Shown here one piece after another: positions 1 through 7,999 of a DNA stretch of 64,000 nt. The notes under the pieces were generated by a model. That model was given only the letters and a program-made list of their open reading frames with translations. It was not told the DNA's origin and did not search any database. The stretch lies in the NCBI GenBank assembly GCA_900545265.1, contig UQYI01000013.1:1-64000 (forward strand). The letters run 5' to 3'. Made by a program: the position numbers and the translations under genes. Position 1 is the stretch's first letter, and each line of letters starts with the position of its first letter. Source of the DNA: an uncultured Eubacteriales bacterium. GTDB taxonomy: Bacteria; Bacillota; Clostridia; Christensenellales; CAG-138.

Positions 1-2
1 AT

Positions 3-86
3 TTACAGCGGCTGGTTGACCGTATCCCGCCGGATATACTGGCGGAACTGAAACGTCAGCAGCGGCACACGGTAAAGGAAAGGTGA
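3..86 (+). CDS. 3' end of an element gene, product unknown (partial)
   Basis: Only the last 27 codons are present (LQRLVDRIPPDILAELKR..., stop at 84-86). The reading frame is open from the window edge. It precedes the TnpW-like gene by about 70 bases and points the same way, so it probably belongs to the integrative element. The residues are hydrophilic and helix-prone; I do not recognise the family. Confidence 0.45.
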   Translation, partial: LQRLVDRIPPDILAELKRQQRHTVKER

Positions 87-158
87 TAGATATAAGCAGA
101 AATTTTCGCCGCCTCTGTGCGGCATTGTACCTTGAAAACTGAATATGGAGGACACTGG

Positions 159-353
159 ATGGCAAAAAGTGAAAGCGATATTTTTACACCCCGAACAGGG
201 CAGGTTATACAAGCAGAGAACGGCACGCAGTATTTTGTATGTGGGAACAACCGTATAAAAATCTCCGAACACTTCGCCGCAGGCGGGAAGCCCCTCGGTG
301 ATCTGATTGTAGATGTGGTGCGGCATACCGCAGAAAAAGCCGCTTCAACCTGA
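159..353 (+). CDS. tnpW: TnpW-like small transposon protein
   Basis: This 64-residue protein resembles the TnpW family, small proteins of unknown biochemical role that are encoded next to the large serine recombinase in Tn4451-like elements. The start at 159 is preceded by GGAGG at a good distance (145-149); an upstream in-frame start at 117 has no such site. Recognisable family features are a short polar N-terminus, a central stretch ending in YFVCGNNRIKISEHF and the C-terminal segment GGKPLGDLIVDVVRHTAE. It lies 99 bases upstream of the recombinase start on the same strand. The assignment rests on remembered family resemblance and position, not on a domain with known function. Confidence 0.65.
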   Translation: MAKSESDIFTPRTGQVIQAENGTQYFVCGNNRIKISEHFAAGGKPLGDLIVDVVRHTAEKAAST

Positions 354-363
354 TAGCCCATCA

Positions 364-424
364 TTGATAACACGCCCACGCTTATGATATAATTGCCATA
401 GAGCAAAAGTATTGTAAGCGTGGG
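364..424 (+). promoter_or_regulatory. Recombinase promoter with a perfect 10-base inverted repeat
   Basis: TTGATA (364-369) and TATAAT (388-393) are separated by 18 bases and form a credible promoter for the recombinase. A perfect inverted repeat, CCCACGCTTA (375-384) and TAAGCGTGGG (415-424), places one arm in the spacer and the other in the 5' leader. This could be an operator or an RNA hairpin that limits recombinase expression; which one is inference. Confidence 0.55.
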
Positions 425-452
425 TTGTTTCTTTAGAAGGAGGATTTTTACG

Positions 453-2075
453 GTGAAACAACCTTACAATACTACGATTTACAACACGGCGCTTTATATG
501 AGATTGAGCCGGGACGATGAACTGCAAGGAGAAAGCGGGAGTATTCAGACACAACGCATGATGCTCCGGCAATATGCCGCCGAGCATGGCCTGAATGTCA
601 TAGATGAATATATCGACGATGGATGGTCTGGAACGAACTTTGACAGGCCGGATTTTCAGAGAATGATTGATGACATTGAGGACGGGAAAATCAACTGCGT
701 TGTTACGAAGGATTTATCCCGCTTAGGCAGAAACTACATTCTGACCGGCCAGTACACGGAAATCTACTTTCCCAGCAAAGGCGTCCGCTATATCGCTGTC
801 AATGACAATGTGGACACCATCAACGGAGAGAATGAGCTTGCCCCATTCCTCAACATTCTGAATGAAATGCACGCCCGCCAGACCAGCAAAAAGGTAAAGG
901 CGGCCATGCGGACACGGTTCGCAAATGGCGCACACTATGGAGCCTATGCTCCGCTTGGCTATGTCAAAGACCCAGATAAGAAAGGCCATCTTCTGATTGA
1001 CCCGGAAACAAGGTGGATTATCGAAAAGATTTTTGACCTTGCCGTTCATGGCCGGGGAGCCGCCAGCATTACACGGATTTTGGTCGAAGAAAAAGTACCT
1101 ACTCCCGGCTGGCTGAATTTCCAGAGATACGGCACTTTCGCAAATATCTATGCCGGAGCGCCGGAGGAAAAAGCCTATGCGTGGACGATAGCGCAGGTGA
1201 AAAGTATTCTGAAAGAGGAAACCTATATCGGACACAGCGTCCACAATAAGCAGACCAACATTTCATTCAAAAACAAGAAGAAAGTACGCAAGCCAAAAGA
1301 GGAATGGTATCGTGTGGAGAACACCCACGAAGCGATTATTTCCGAAGATGTGTTCCGTCAAGTACAGGAGCAGATTTGCAACAGGCGCAGACGGCAGAAG
1401 AACGGCACAACACAGATATTTTCCGGGCTGGTAAAATGTGCGGACTGCGGCTGGTCGCTGGCCTATGGTATGAACAGCCAGAACAAAAATCCCTATGCCC
1501 ACTACCATTGTAGCAAGTACGGGCAAGGATTGCACCAGTGTTCCATGCACTATATCCGCTATGATGTGCTTTACGCCTATGTCCTTTCCCGTCTGCAATA
1601 CTGGTCTGTGCTGGCACAGCAGGATGGGGACAAACTTCTGAAACGGCTACTTAACGCCAGCGACAAGGAACGCAATACTGCAAGGAAGCGGCAGACAGCC
1701 GAACTGAAAAAGGCGGAAAAGCGCAAAGCAGAAGTAGACACCCTGTTTGCAAAAATGTATGAGGACTGGTCTGCCGGACGCATTACAGAATACAATTTCA
1801 ATATGCTGTCCGAAAAGTATCAGGGCGAACAGCGAGAATTGGACGTAAAAATTGAACGGCTTCACGAAGCGATGGAGACCGCCGCCCAGACAGCGGTTGA
1901 CGCTGAAAAGTGGATAGGTCTGATGAAACAGTATGTCAATCCCACAGAATTGACGGCTGAACTTCTGAATACGCTGATTGAAAAAATCCTTGTCCATGAA
2001 GCGGTCAAAAGTGAGGACGGAAGCCGGGAACAGGAAGTGGAAATCTTCTACCGCTTTATCGGCAAAATCGAATGA
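453..2075 (+). CDS. Large serine recombinase (TndX/TnpX type)
   Basis: This 540-residue protein should excise and insert the surrounding element through a covalent serine-DNA intermediate. The N-terminal resolvase domain is clear: the nucleophile is Ser19 in ALYMRLSRDD, followed by VTKDLSRLGRN near residue 90. A recombinase domain follows, then a zinc ribbon with cysteines in KCADCGW (near 329) and HCSKYGQGLHQC (352-364), a long charged coiled coil (about 390-470) and a DUF4368-like tail ending in EIFYRFIGKIE. The GTG at 453 is chosen because AGAAGGAGG lies at 435-443, directly upstream; the more upstream GTG at 420 falls inside the inverted repeat and before the ribosome site. The gene is full length and shows no break, so the element may still be mobile. 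Confidence 0.93.
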   Translation: MKQPYNTTIYNTALYMRLSRDDELQGESGSIQTQRMMLRQYAAEHGLNVIDEYIDDGWSGTNFDRPDFQRMIDDIEDGKINCVVTKDLSRLGRNYILTGQYTEIYFPSKGVRYIAVNDNVDTINGENELAPFLNILNEMHARQTSKKVKAAMRTRFANGAHYGAYAPLGYVKDPDKKGHLLIDPETRWIIEKIFDLAVHGRGAASITRILVEEKVPTPGWLNFQRYGTFANIYAGAPEEKAYAWTIAQVKSILKEETYIGHSVHNKQTNISFKNKKKVRKPKEEWYRVENTHEAIISEDVFRQVQEQICNRRRRQKNGTTQIFSGLVKCADCGWSLAYGMNSQNKNPYAHYHCSKYGQGLHQCSMHYIRYDVLYAYVLSRLQYWSVLAQQDGDKLLKRLLNASDKERNTARKRQTAELKKAEKRKAEVDTLFAKMYEDWSAGRITEYNFNMLSEKYQGEQRELDVKIERLHEAMETAAQTAVDAEKWIGLMKQYVNPTELTAELLNTLIEKILVHEAVKSEDGSREQEVEIFYRFIGKIE

Positions 2076-2112
2076 CACATCTTGAGATACCCAACAATAT
2101 CTTTAACTAAGG

Positions 2113-2685
2113 GAAACGGGGGAGGCAGAACCTGAACTGAGCAAATTGAAACTTCTGGCAGCTGTTTTTCAGGTGAGTACTGACTGGTTGCTGAGCCAGG
2201 ATGCACCTCCTGTGGAGCCCGAGCAGGAAACCTCTGCTTCACAGAGTGCACAGCCCGTTTCCGGCGATTGGATGGATAAGCTTCCCGGCTTTTTAAGCCG
2301 CATGGTGCGCCGTTTCGGCTGGCTGTATGGAATTTATCTGGCTCTTGGCGGTGCAGGAATTGGCTTTATTGGCTTTCTGGCGCGTACCATGTCCAGAAAA
2401 ATGTTTCAGAGCTTTAACAGCTTGATCAGTGACCCTCAGCTTTCCTTTTCCTATCCGGGAATGGACGGTACCATGCAGTTTTTTGATACAAACGGTAATC
2501 TGATCAGCTCCGGCAGCGGAATAAACTGGAACGGCAGCTCTTCCGGCAGTTTCTTCAACCCGGTGGAGATGATGGGGAACGTCATGCTGGTCGTTGGTAT
2601 CCTGATCATGGTGGCGGGGATCCTTTTGGCCGTGTATTTATATAAAAAGAGCAAAGAGGAGACGGAAAAAGGTCAGCAATGCTGA
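2113..2685 (+). pseudogene. 3' remnant of an XRE-HTH membrane regulator, split by the element
   Basis: From 2113 the frame reads the end of an XRE helix-turn-helix domain (ETGEAEPELSKLKLLAAVFQ, then VSTDWLLSQD), the usual end of a Cro/C1-type domain. A glutamine/proline-rich linker follows, then a membrane segment (about 2320-2390, GWLYGIYLALGGAGIGFIGF), an extracytoplasmic loop, and a second membrane segment (about 2575-2640) with a lysine-rich tail. The N-terminal half of the HTH is missing and is replaced by the end of the integrative element, with an in-frame stop just upstream. A TTG at 2146 could start a 179-residue product without DNA binding, but it has no ribosome site. The 5' half is expected on the other side of the element, outside the window. 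Confidence 0.8.
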
Positions 2686-2709
2686 TTTGCTGGCTCCGGA
2701 AGGGATGTA

Positions 2710-3891
2710 ATGACAAATATCTTTGATTATCTGCTCTGGCGCGGAGATTTGCCCCTGTCGCAAACGCCTTTTAATCAGGTGGATGGGGCAGTGTTGGCAC
2801 GTCTTTCCTATTTGCCTTTTGAACATGTCATGGAGCAGGAGAGCGGAACACCTGTGCGGGTGGATACAGCCTGTCGGGCGCTGCTGGCTTGGCCTAATAT
2901 ACAGGCCATCGTTCTGCGCAAGGAGGATTACCGCCTGCTGGAAGCTTTGCAGGATAGCCCGCGCTTTCAGAATATGGAGATATTTGAGTATGTGAACCGG
3001 GTGGATCCCCAGACACAAACGCAGTTTTCTGCCATCACCCTTCGCCTTGGCAATGGAGAACTGTTTATTTCCTTTCGGGGTACAGATAATACACTGGTAG
3101 GCTGGAAGGAAGATTTCAACATGGGGTTTGAATGTCCGGTTCCGGCCCAGCAGCTGGCCGTTGCATACTTTACCCGTGTAGCCGCAGAAAATCCGGGTTC
3201 CTTTCGCTTGGGCGGTCATTCCAAAGGGGGGAATCTGGCGGTGTACGCAGCCGCTTTTGCGCCCGTCTATGCCCAGAGCCGCATAGAGCAGGTATACAAT
3301 TATGACGGTCCCGGGTTTGCAGATACAGTGCTGTTGGCTCCTGGCTACAGGCATATCTGTCAGCGGGTCAGCACGTATGTACCTCAATCTTCGGTAGTAG
3401 GGATGCTGCTGGGCCATAAGGAACAGCACACCATCGTTCACAGCGATCAGGTAGGCATCAAGCAGCACGATATCTATTCCTGGGAAATACGACGGGATAC
3501 TTTTGTGTATTTGCAATCGGTGACGAACAGCAGCCGTTTGGTGGATTATACCTTGAAGGCTTTCGTAGCCGCTTTGACGCCGGAGCAACGGGAGCAGTTT
3601 ATCGATGCCGTGTATGCCGTTCTGAGTGAGACAAACGCCAGTACTATCCGTGAGATGAAGAAAAACTGGGCGGTCAGTGCCGGCCGGGCGCTGCGCTCCA
3701 TGAAGAATCTGGATGAGCCGACTCGAAAGGCTGTGATGCACGCCTTAAAGGTCTTGGGCAGCAGCACCAGGTCAGGTCTGACCCGTGTTATTGCCGAAAG
3801 GCCCCAAAAAGAAAAGCGCACCGGATACACGGTGCGTGTTGGCAGGATAAAAACACTTCCTTCCGGTCTTTACCCCAGGGGAAGAAAGTGA
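2710..3891 (+). CDS. DUF2974 (Mbeg1-like) alpha/beta hydrolase
   Basis: This 393-residue cytosolic protein belongs to the DUF2974 group of lipase-like alpha/beta hydrolases. The nucleophile elbow is visible as GGHSKGG with Ser171. An upstream ISFRGTDNT segment (about 120-128) matches the class-3-lipase-like strand and oxyanion region, and NYDGPGF lies near residue 197. Substrates of this family in bacteria are not established. The start at 2710 follows GGAAGGGATGTA. The gene follows the disrupted regulator by 24 bases and may have been its partner. Its 3' end overlaps the convergent cobC gene by 22 bases. No signal peptide is seen. Confidence 0.85.
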   Translation: MTNIFDYLLWRGDLPLSQTPFNQVDGAVLARLSYLPFEHVMEQESGTPVRVDTACRALLAWPNIQAIVLRKEDYRLLEALQDSPRFQNMEIFEYVNRVDPQTQTQFSAITLRLGNGELFISFRGTDNTLVGWKEDFNMGFECPVPAQQLAVAYFTRVAAENPGSFRLGGHSKGGNLAVYAAAFAPVYAQSRIEQVYNYDGPGFADTVLLAPGYRHICQRVSTYVPQSSVVGMLLGHKEQHTIVHSDQVGIKQHDIYSWEIRRDTFVYLQSVTNSSRLVDYTLKAFVAALTPEQREQFIDAVYAVLSETNASTIREMKKNWAVSAGRALRSMKNLDEPTRKAVMHALKVLGSSTRSGLTRVIAERPQKEKRTGYTVRVGRIKTLPSGLYPRGRK

Positions 3892-4445
3892 TTGCGGCCT
3901 CTGTCCAGCAGAATCAGATAGCCGGAGCCCGGTTTCGGCTGCCATTGGAAGCGGTTCTTTTCCACATCGGGAAAAAGATCCTCCATGAGAATGGATATCA
4001 CGCCTCCGTGTGTAATCAGCAGCGTATCTCTTCCCTGATGGATCAGTTCTCTCAGCCCGGTCAATACCCGGGCTTTTTGTATGACGCCGCTTTCACCGCC
4101 GGGACACAGATTTCTCCGGTAATCGCCGGAGATCCATTCCCGGTAGGCCGGGTCATTCTGTAGCTCCTGATAGCTGTGCATTTCAAAGTCTCCAAAGTCC
4201 ATTTCCCTGAAGGCACGGTTCTGCTCATGGGGCACATCTCCGCACAGTAAAGCCAGTGTCTGCTCGCAGCGAAGCATTCCGCTGGTAAGGATGCGGTAGC
4301 CCTCCATGGGTGGATAAATGCCTTTTTCTTTCAAGCGCAGCAGCTCCCTGCGCCCGGAAAGGGATAAAGGAAGATCAGTTTTGCCGCAGTACAGGCGGCG
4401 TTCTGTGGCCTCTGTGGCGCCGTGGCGCAATAGCAGCAGTTTCAT
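3870..4445 (-). CDS. cobC: CobC-like alpha-ribazole phosphatase (histidine phosphatase family)
   Basis: A 191-residue histidine phosphatase that most likely removes the phosphate from alpha-ribazole-5'-phosphate or adenosylcobalamin-5'-phosphate in nucleotide-loop assembly. The phosphohistidine motif LLRHGAT is at residues 5-11, with an arginine-containing segment (TSGMLRCEQTL) near 55-65 and the second catalytic histidine in LLITHGG near 144. Family members with this motif include general phosphoglycerate mutases; the assignment to CobC comes from its place as last gene of the cobalamin operon. Its ATG overlaps the stop of the preceding gene by 4 bases (ATGA). Confidence 0.82.
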   Translation of the reverse strand: MKLLLLRHGATEATERRLYCGKTDLPLSLSGRRELLRLKEKGIYPPMEGYRILTSGMLRCEQTLALLCGDVPHEQNRAFREMDFGDFEMHSYQELQNDPAYREWISGDYRRNLCPGGESGVIQKARVLTGLRELIHQGRDTLLITHGGVISILMEDLFPDVEKNRFQWQPKPGSGYLILLDRGRNHFLPLG

Positions 4446-4819
4446 TTCAGCCTTTGGGGCAATCCGCAGAAAAGCCGGGTGACGGCAGCGGCTTCCCTGC
4501 TAAGATAGGCGCATAACCGTCCGGTCATTTCCCGCCAGGCCCTCTCCTTTTCTCCCATGGGTACAACGCCACAGAAAATATCTGTACACAGCAGCACGCT
4601 GTTCTGCCATGCAGCACGGTTTGACTGAAAAAAGGCAACGGCATCCTCGCCGCGCTGTATACAGCCGCGCACATAGGTTTCCAAATAGGCAATACATTTT
4701 TTGTCAAAGAGAAGGGGCGCCTGTTCCGTGCAGATAAAAATATCTTCATCTGTCAGGGCATAACTGTTTCGGGCATAATCAAGCTTGCCCTGATAAACAC
4801 CGCCTAAGATCAGTTCCAT
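4442..4819 (-). CDS. Second, short CobU-like P-loop protein
   Basis: This 125-residue protein starts with a P-loop-like strand, MELILGGVYQGKLDYAR, which matches the N-terminus of the bifunctional cobinamide kinase/guanylyltransferase CobU (GxxxxGK). It is about two thirds the length of CobU and diverges after the first strand, with TDEDIFICTE in the middle and a conserved-looking FCGVVPMGEKERAWREMTGR segment, which aligns with the strand-and-helix carrying the phosphate-responsive arginines in such proteins. The start at 4819 is fixed by AGGAGG eight bases upstream; longer readings into 5053 cross cobS. A genuine CobU sits two genes upstream, so this copy may be a partial activity, a regulator or a paralogue with another substrate. 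Confidence 0.7.
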   Translation of the reverse strand: MELILGGVYQGKLDYARNSYALTDEDIFICTEQAPLLFDKKCIAYLETYVRGCIQRGEDAVAFFQSNRAAWQNSVLLCTDIFCGVVPMGEKERAWREMTGRLCAYLSREAAAVTRLFCGLPQRLK

Positions 4820-4830
4820 CACAGTCCTCC

Positions 4831-5580
4831 TTACAGCAGAATATATATGAAAAGACCTGCCAATTCTCCCAGCGTGAGTCCATATCCGGATATGTCTCCG
4901 GACATGCCTCCAAGGGCATGGATCGGCTTCAAAATAGACAGAGCATAGCCCAGCGCAGAAACAGGTACTACCATTCCATATAGTCCTTCCAGCGCAAATC
5001 CTATGCTGCATACCACTGCAAACAATCCGCCGAACCAGACCAGATGTCCACACCGGATGCCCCGGCGGTATACGCCTGCATATTCACTGGTAGACATGGG
5101 GCGCAGCAGCGTAACGGCAAAACCTGCGCAAATGCGGCTGGCTACAGGGATAAGGAGCAGCGGCCACCAGGGAGTGCCTGCCTTTTTGGAGCATAAAAGC
5201 GCAAACTGTCCCAAGATAAGCAGAATGCAGTAAATCACCGAGAAAGATCCCACGTGCGGGTCTTTCAATATCCGCCGCCGCTGTTCCATGTCCCGGCAGG
5301 AACCCACCGCATCGCAGACGTCCATGTATCCATCCAGATGGATGCATCCCGTAAGTAAAAGGGGGAGGGAGCATAAAATGGCGCCTTGCAGCAAAGCAGG
5401 CAACTCCAGTTCCTGCATGATCCATCCGCCAAGGGCCCAGATTCCACCGATCACACCGCCCACAAAGGGCAGGAACAGGAGCATCAAAGGCCGTGCCTCC
5501 TCCTCCCAAATGTGCAGGGGGGCGGGCAGAGCACTAAACATGGAAAAGCACATGCAAAGGGCATGTAGATATCGCTTCAT
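4831..5580 (-). CDS. cobS: Adenosylcobinamide-GDP ribazoletransferase
   Basis: CobS joins adenosylcobinamide-GDP to alpha-ribazole (or its phosphate) to make adenosylcobalamin (phosphate), at the membrane. The 249-residue protein is strongly hydrophobic with about six membrane segments. The family's acidic active-site motif is present as HLDGYMDVCDAVGS beginning at residue 81, and a second motif, KDPHVGSFS, follows near 105. Length is normal for CobS. It lies between the two CobU-like genes: 11 bases separate it from the downstream one, and its ATG overlaps the upstream cobU stop by 4 bases. Confidence 0.93.
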   Translation of the reverse strand: MKRYLHALCMCFSMFSALPAPLHIWEEEARPLMLLFLPFVGGVIGGIWALGGWIMQELELPALLQGAILCSLPLLLTGCIHLDGYMDVCDAVGSCRDMEQRRRILKDPHVGSFSVIYCILLILGQFALLCSKKAGTPWWPLLLIPVASRICAGFAVTLLRPMSTSEYAGVYRRGIRCGHLVWFGGLFAVVCSIGFALEGLYGMVVPVSALGYALSILKPIHALGGMSGDISGYGLTLGELAGLFIYILL

Positions 5581-6119
5581 GGCAGTTCTCCTTTATGCAG
5601 AAGGATATTGCCGCTCATGACTTCCAGAACCGTATCACACCGGGCCGCCAGAGCACGGTCTATCCAGGCAAGCGAGCGGCGGTAATTCTCCGTATAGGCA
5701 TCATAGGCAATGCCGTCGGCATAAATGTAATCCGAAACAAAAACGGCATTTTCTACCCGATCACACAATTCCAGCAGTTCCTGTCTGCATCGCAGGGCAC
5801 CATCCGGATCCGGCTCAGAGGCCGTAGGCGTGGGATACAATTCGTTGAGCAGCAGCGCCGTAACGCTGTCCAGCAGATAGGAACCCGCTGGATCGCAGTC
5901 CTTTATAGCGGCGCATATATTCCGTCCGGCCTCCACGGTCTCGAATTCCAATCCATCTCTGTCTGCACGGTGGCGGCGGATGCGGGCCAGATCCTCTCCG
6001 TCACAGGGGATCATGGTGGCCAGATAATATCTTTTTTTCCCTTGACTGAGCTTTACAGCAAGCTGCTGGGCTAAAGAAGATTTGCCGTTTTTGCAGCCGC
6101 CGGAAATAAATATTTTCAT
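5577..6119 (-). CDS. cobU: Adenosylcobinamide kinase / phosphate guanylyltransferase
   Basis: CobU phosphorylates adenosylcobinamide and activates it with GTP to adenosylcobinamide-GDP for CobS. The 180-residue protein has the P-loop FISGGCKNGKSSLAQ at residues 4-18, a YYLATM segment (about 31-36) that in this family precedes a guanylate-binding histidine region (RIRRHRADR near 47-55), and YLLDSVTALLLNEL (about 80-93), the Walker-B-like strand. The length is normal. ATG overlaps the cobT stop by 4 bases, which suggests translational coupling. Confidence 0.92.
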   Translation of the reverse strand: MKIFISGGCKNGKSSLAQQLAVKLSQGKKRYYLATMIPCDGEDLARIRRHRADRDGLEFETVEAGRNICAAIKDCDPAGSYLLDSVTALLLNELYPTPTASEPDPDGALRCRQELLELCDRVENAVFVSDYIYADGIAYDAYTENYRRSLAWIDRALAARCDTVLEVMSGNILLHKGELP

Positions 6120-7228
6120 ACACGCACTCCGGGCGTAAAGGCGTCTCCCTTTCGGATATCTGCCAGATACGCATCGTCTATTTCAGCTTCCGCAAAGGTA
6201 GCCATATGGGTCAGCACTGCAGCGGCGGCGGAAAGGATCTCAAAGGCCAGCAGGCAGCCGCTGCCCTCTCCCAGACGCATGGAAAGATCAAAAAGCGGGC
6301 GCAGGCGCAACTCCTTTGCTGCAAGAGCGCTCCCGATTTCGAAAGAGGCATGGGAGGGGAAAAGATAGTCCCGTACCCCCGGGCATAGACGGTATGCGCA
6401 TAGGGCCGAAACCATGGAGCAGAAGCCGTCTATGACCACCGGCGTGCGGCAGGCCGCCGCCCCCAGAAAAGCACCAGCCATCGCACCCAGTTCAAAACCG
6501 CCTACCTTGGCAAGTACATCTATGGGATCCGCCGGATCCGGCTTGTGCTTTTGCAGCGCCGTTCGGATAACGGCAAGCTTTTTTTCATACCCGGCGTCCG
6601 TAAGACCGCCGCCACGTCCTGTGACGGTTTCTGGGGCAGCACCTGTGAACGCAGCCAGCATGGCTGAAGAAGTGGTGGTATTCCCAATGCCCATTTCTCC
6701 CACGCCCAGCACATCTGCACCTGCCGCTGCTGCCCGGCAGGCTGTATTGACACCTACCAACAGGGATGCAACGGCCTGTTCCCGGCGCATGGCCGGTTCC
6801 AGATAAAGATTTTTCGTGCCCCAGGCTATCTTTTCGTTCACGATTCCGCAGGCAGGCACCTGCCCGTTTATGCCTGCGTCCACCACTGTGAGCTGGGCCC
6901 CGAAGTGGCTTGCCATGGTGGCGGCGCCGGTTTTGCCCCGGGTAAGGTTTATGGCCTGCATAAGCGTAACAGACTGGGGAGCACTGGAAACACCTTCTTC
7001 CGCGACTCCGTTGTCAGCAGCAAATACCAGCAGATGCTTATGCTTCAGATTCTGAAAGATATGACCGGTGATCCCGGCCAACTGTACGGAAAGCTCCTCC
7101 AGCCGTCCCAGGGAGCCGGGGGGCTTTGCCAGCATGGCCTGCCGGGCTCTGGCTTCTTCCATGGCTCCTTCGTTCAGCGGGCCAATGGCAGTGCATACGC
7201 TTTGCAGATCTCTATAATATTCTTTCAT
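6116..7228 (-). CDS. cobT: Nicotinate-nucleotide:dimethylbenzimidazole phosphoribosyltransferase
   Basis: CobT makes alpha-ribazole phosphate from nicotinate mononucleotide and a lower-ligand base. The 370-residue protein carries the family landmarks: KPPGSLGRLEEL near residue 35, VFAADNGVAEEGVS near 68-81, GEMGIGNTTTSSA near 178-190, and MRLGEGSGCLLA near 322, which contains the catalytic glutamate. No dimethylbenzimidazole synthesis gene is seen in the operon, so the base is probably scavenged or made elsewhere. The stop of the upstream TIM-barrel gene is 6 bases away. Confidence 0.95.
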   Translation of the reverse strand: MKEYYRDLQSVCTAIGPLNEGAMEEARARQAMLAKPPGSLGRLEELSVQLAGITGHIFQNLKHKHLLVFAADNGVAEEGVSSAPQSVTLMQAINLTRGKTGAATMASHFGAQLTVVDAGINGQVPACGIVNEKIAWGTKNLYLEPAMRREQAVASLLVGVNTACRAAAAGADVLGVGEMGIGNTTTSSAMLAAFTGAAPETVTGRGGGLTDAGYEKKLAVIRTALQKHKPDPADPIDVLAKVGGFELGAMAGAFLGAAACRTPVVIDGFCSMVSALCAYRLCPGVRDYLFPSHASFEIGSALAAKELRLRPLFDLSMRLGEGSGCLLAFEILSAAAAVLTHMATFAEAEIDDAYLADIRKGDAFTPGVRV

Positions 7229-7234
7229 GGCTGT

Positions 7235-7993
7235 TTACTCCTCCAGCAGACCTGTTTCTTCCAGCCAATGCAGGGAAGACCTGGCTTCTGCAGTTTCTAT
7301 GGTAAAAGTAACGTCGGGGCAGAGCCGGTCTATCTGCCGCAGCAAACTTTCCATGGGGATGGATCCGTTTTCCAGACTTCGGTGGTGATCCCAAGTGCCG
7401 TCGTTGTTATGCAGGTGGAAATGTCCCACAAACGGCGCACAGTACTGCACCCAATCCATAACAGGCAGAGGGGAAACTGCATTGGTATGCCCCACATCCA
7501 GACACAGGCAAAAGCGGGGATCATCTACCTGTTTTGCCACCTCTATCAAGGCCTTGGGATCTTCTTCCAGTACGTTTTCCATACAGATACGGCTGCCGGC
7601 GGGCTTATCTTTTAAAAAATCTTTCCAGAAAAGAACGGATCTTTCCACAAACCAGCTGTCAAAATACAGCATGGGCACATGACCGGAATGCACTACCATG
7701 GTTTTCACCCCCAAAAAGAGGGAAAGAGAAAAAGCCTGTTCCAATCGCTCCCGAGCCAGCTGCACTGCCTTTGGGTCTATGGCAGAGGGGTACAGTTCAT
7801 TAAACGGTCCGTGAAAAATCCTTCTGGACGCTGCGGCCAGGTCTGCTTCGATCAGCGGACGGGTCTGCGCCCAGTGATCATCCATATTGGCGGCGGTGCA
7901 GCATTCCGCCAGCTCCAGTCCCAACCCGTATTGAACGGCCAGAAGCCGTGCATCCGGCGCTATGGTAGAAATATACAGACGGTTCTTTTTCAT
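7235..7993 (-). CDS. Sugar isomerase/epimerase-like TIM-barrel protein in the B12 operon
   Basis: This 252-residue protein is a xylose-isomerase-like (AP endonuclease family 2) TIM barrel. Putative metal ligands typical of the fold are visible: Glu in RICMENVLEED (near 140), Asp and His in CLDVGHTN (near 165), His in GHFHLHNNDGTWDHH (near 190-204) and Glu in FTIETAEA (near 236). Known relatives act on sugars, inosose or apurinic sites. None of the standard cobalamin salvage steps needs such an enzyme, yet it lies 6 bases from both neighbours between the ECF S component and cobT. I can assign the fold but not the substrate; a role on the ribose or sugar part of a corrinoid nucleotide is a guess. 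Confidence 0.8.
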   Translation of the reverse strand: MKKNRLYISTIAPDARLLAVQYGLGLELAECCTAANMDDHWAQTRPLIEADLAAASRRIFHGPFNELYPSAIDPKAVQLARERLEQAFSLSLFLGVKTMVVHSGHVPMLYFDSWFVERSVLFWKDFLKDKPAGSRICMENVLEEDPKALIEVAKQVDDPRFCLCLDVGHTNAVSPLPVMDWVQYCAPFVGHFHLHNNDGTWDHHRSLENGSIPMESLLRQIDRLCPDVTFTIETAEARSSLHWLEETGLLEE

Positions 7994-7999
7994 ACCGGC

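Larger units (their letters stand above)
1..2114 (+). mobile_element. Right end of a TndX/TnpX-type integrative element
   Basis: The left edge of the window lies inside an integrative or mobilizable element of the Tn4451/Tn5397 kind. The sequence shows the tail of an unknown gene, a TnpW-like small gene and a large serine recombinase, the usual last genes of such elements. The right boundary is inferred at about 2113. From that base on, the sequence reads in frame as the second half of an XRE-type HTH domain (ETGEAEPELSKLKLLAAVFQ), and just upstream there is an in-frame stop at 2104-2106. Recombinases of this family cross over at a GA dinucleotide and a GA sits exactly at 2113-2114, where the HTH gene would be expected to read TGG-GAA (Trp-Glu). 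The left end lies outside the window. Confidence 0.75.

Noticed and set aside
2638..3741. A 367-codon minus-strand frame opposite the DUF2974 gene.
   Set aside because: The plus-strand product has a clear hydrolase motif; the minus frame has no domain or ribosome site.
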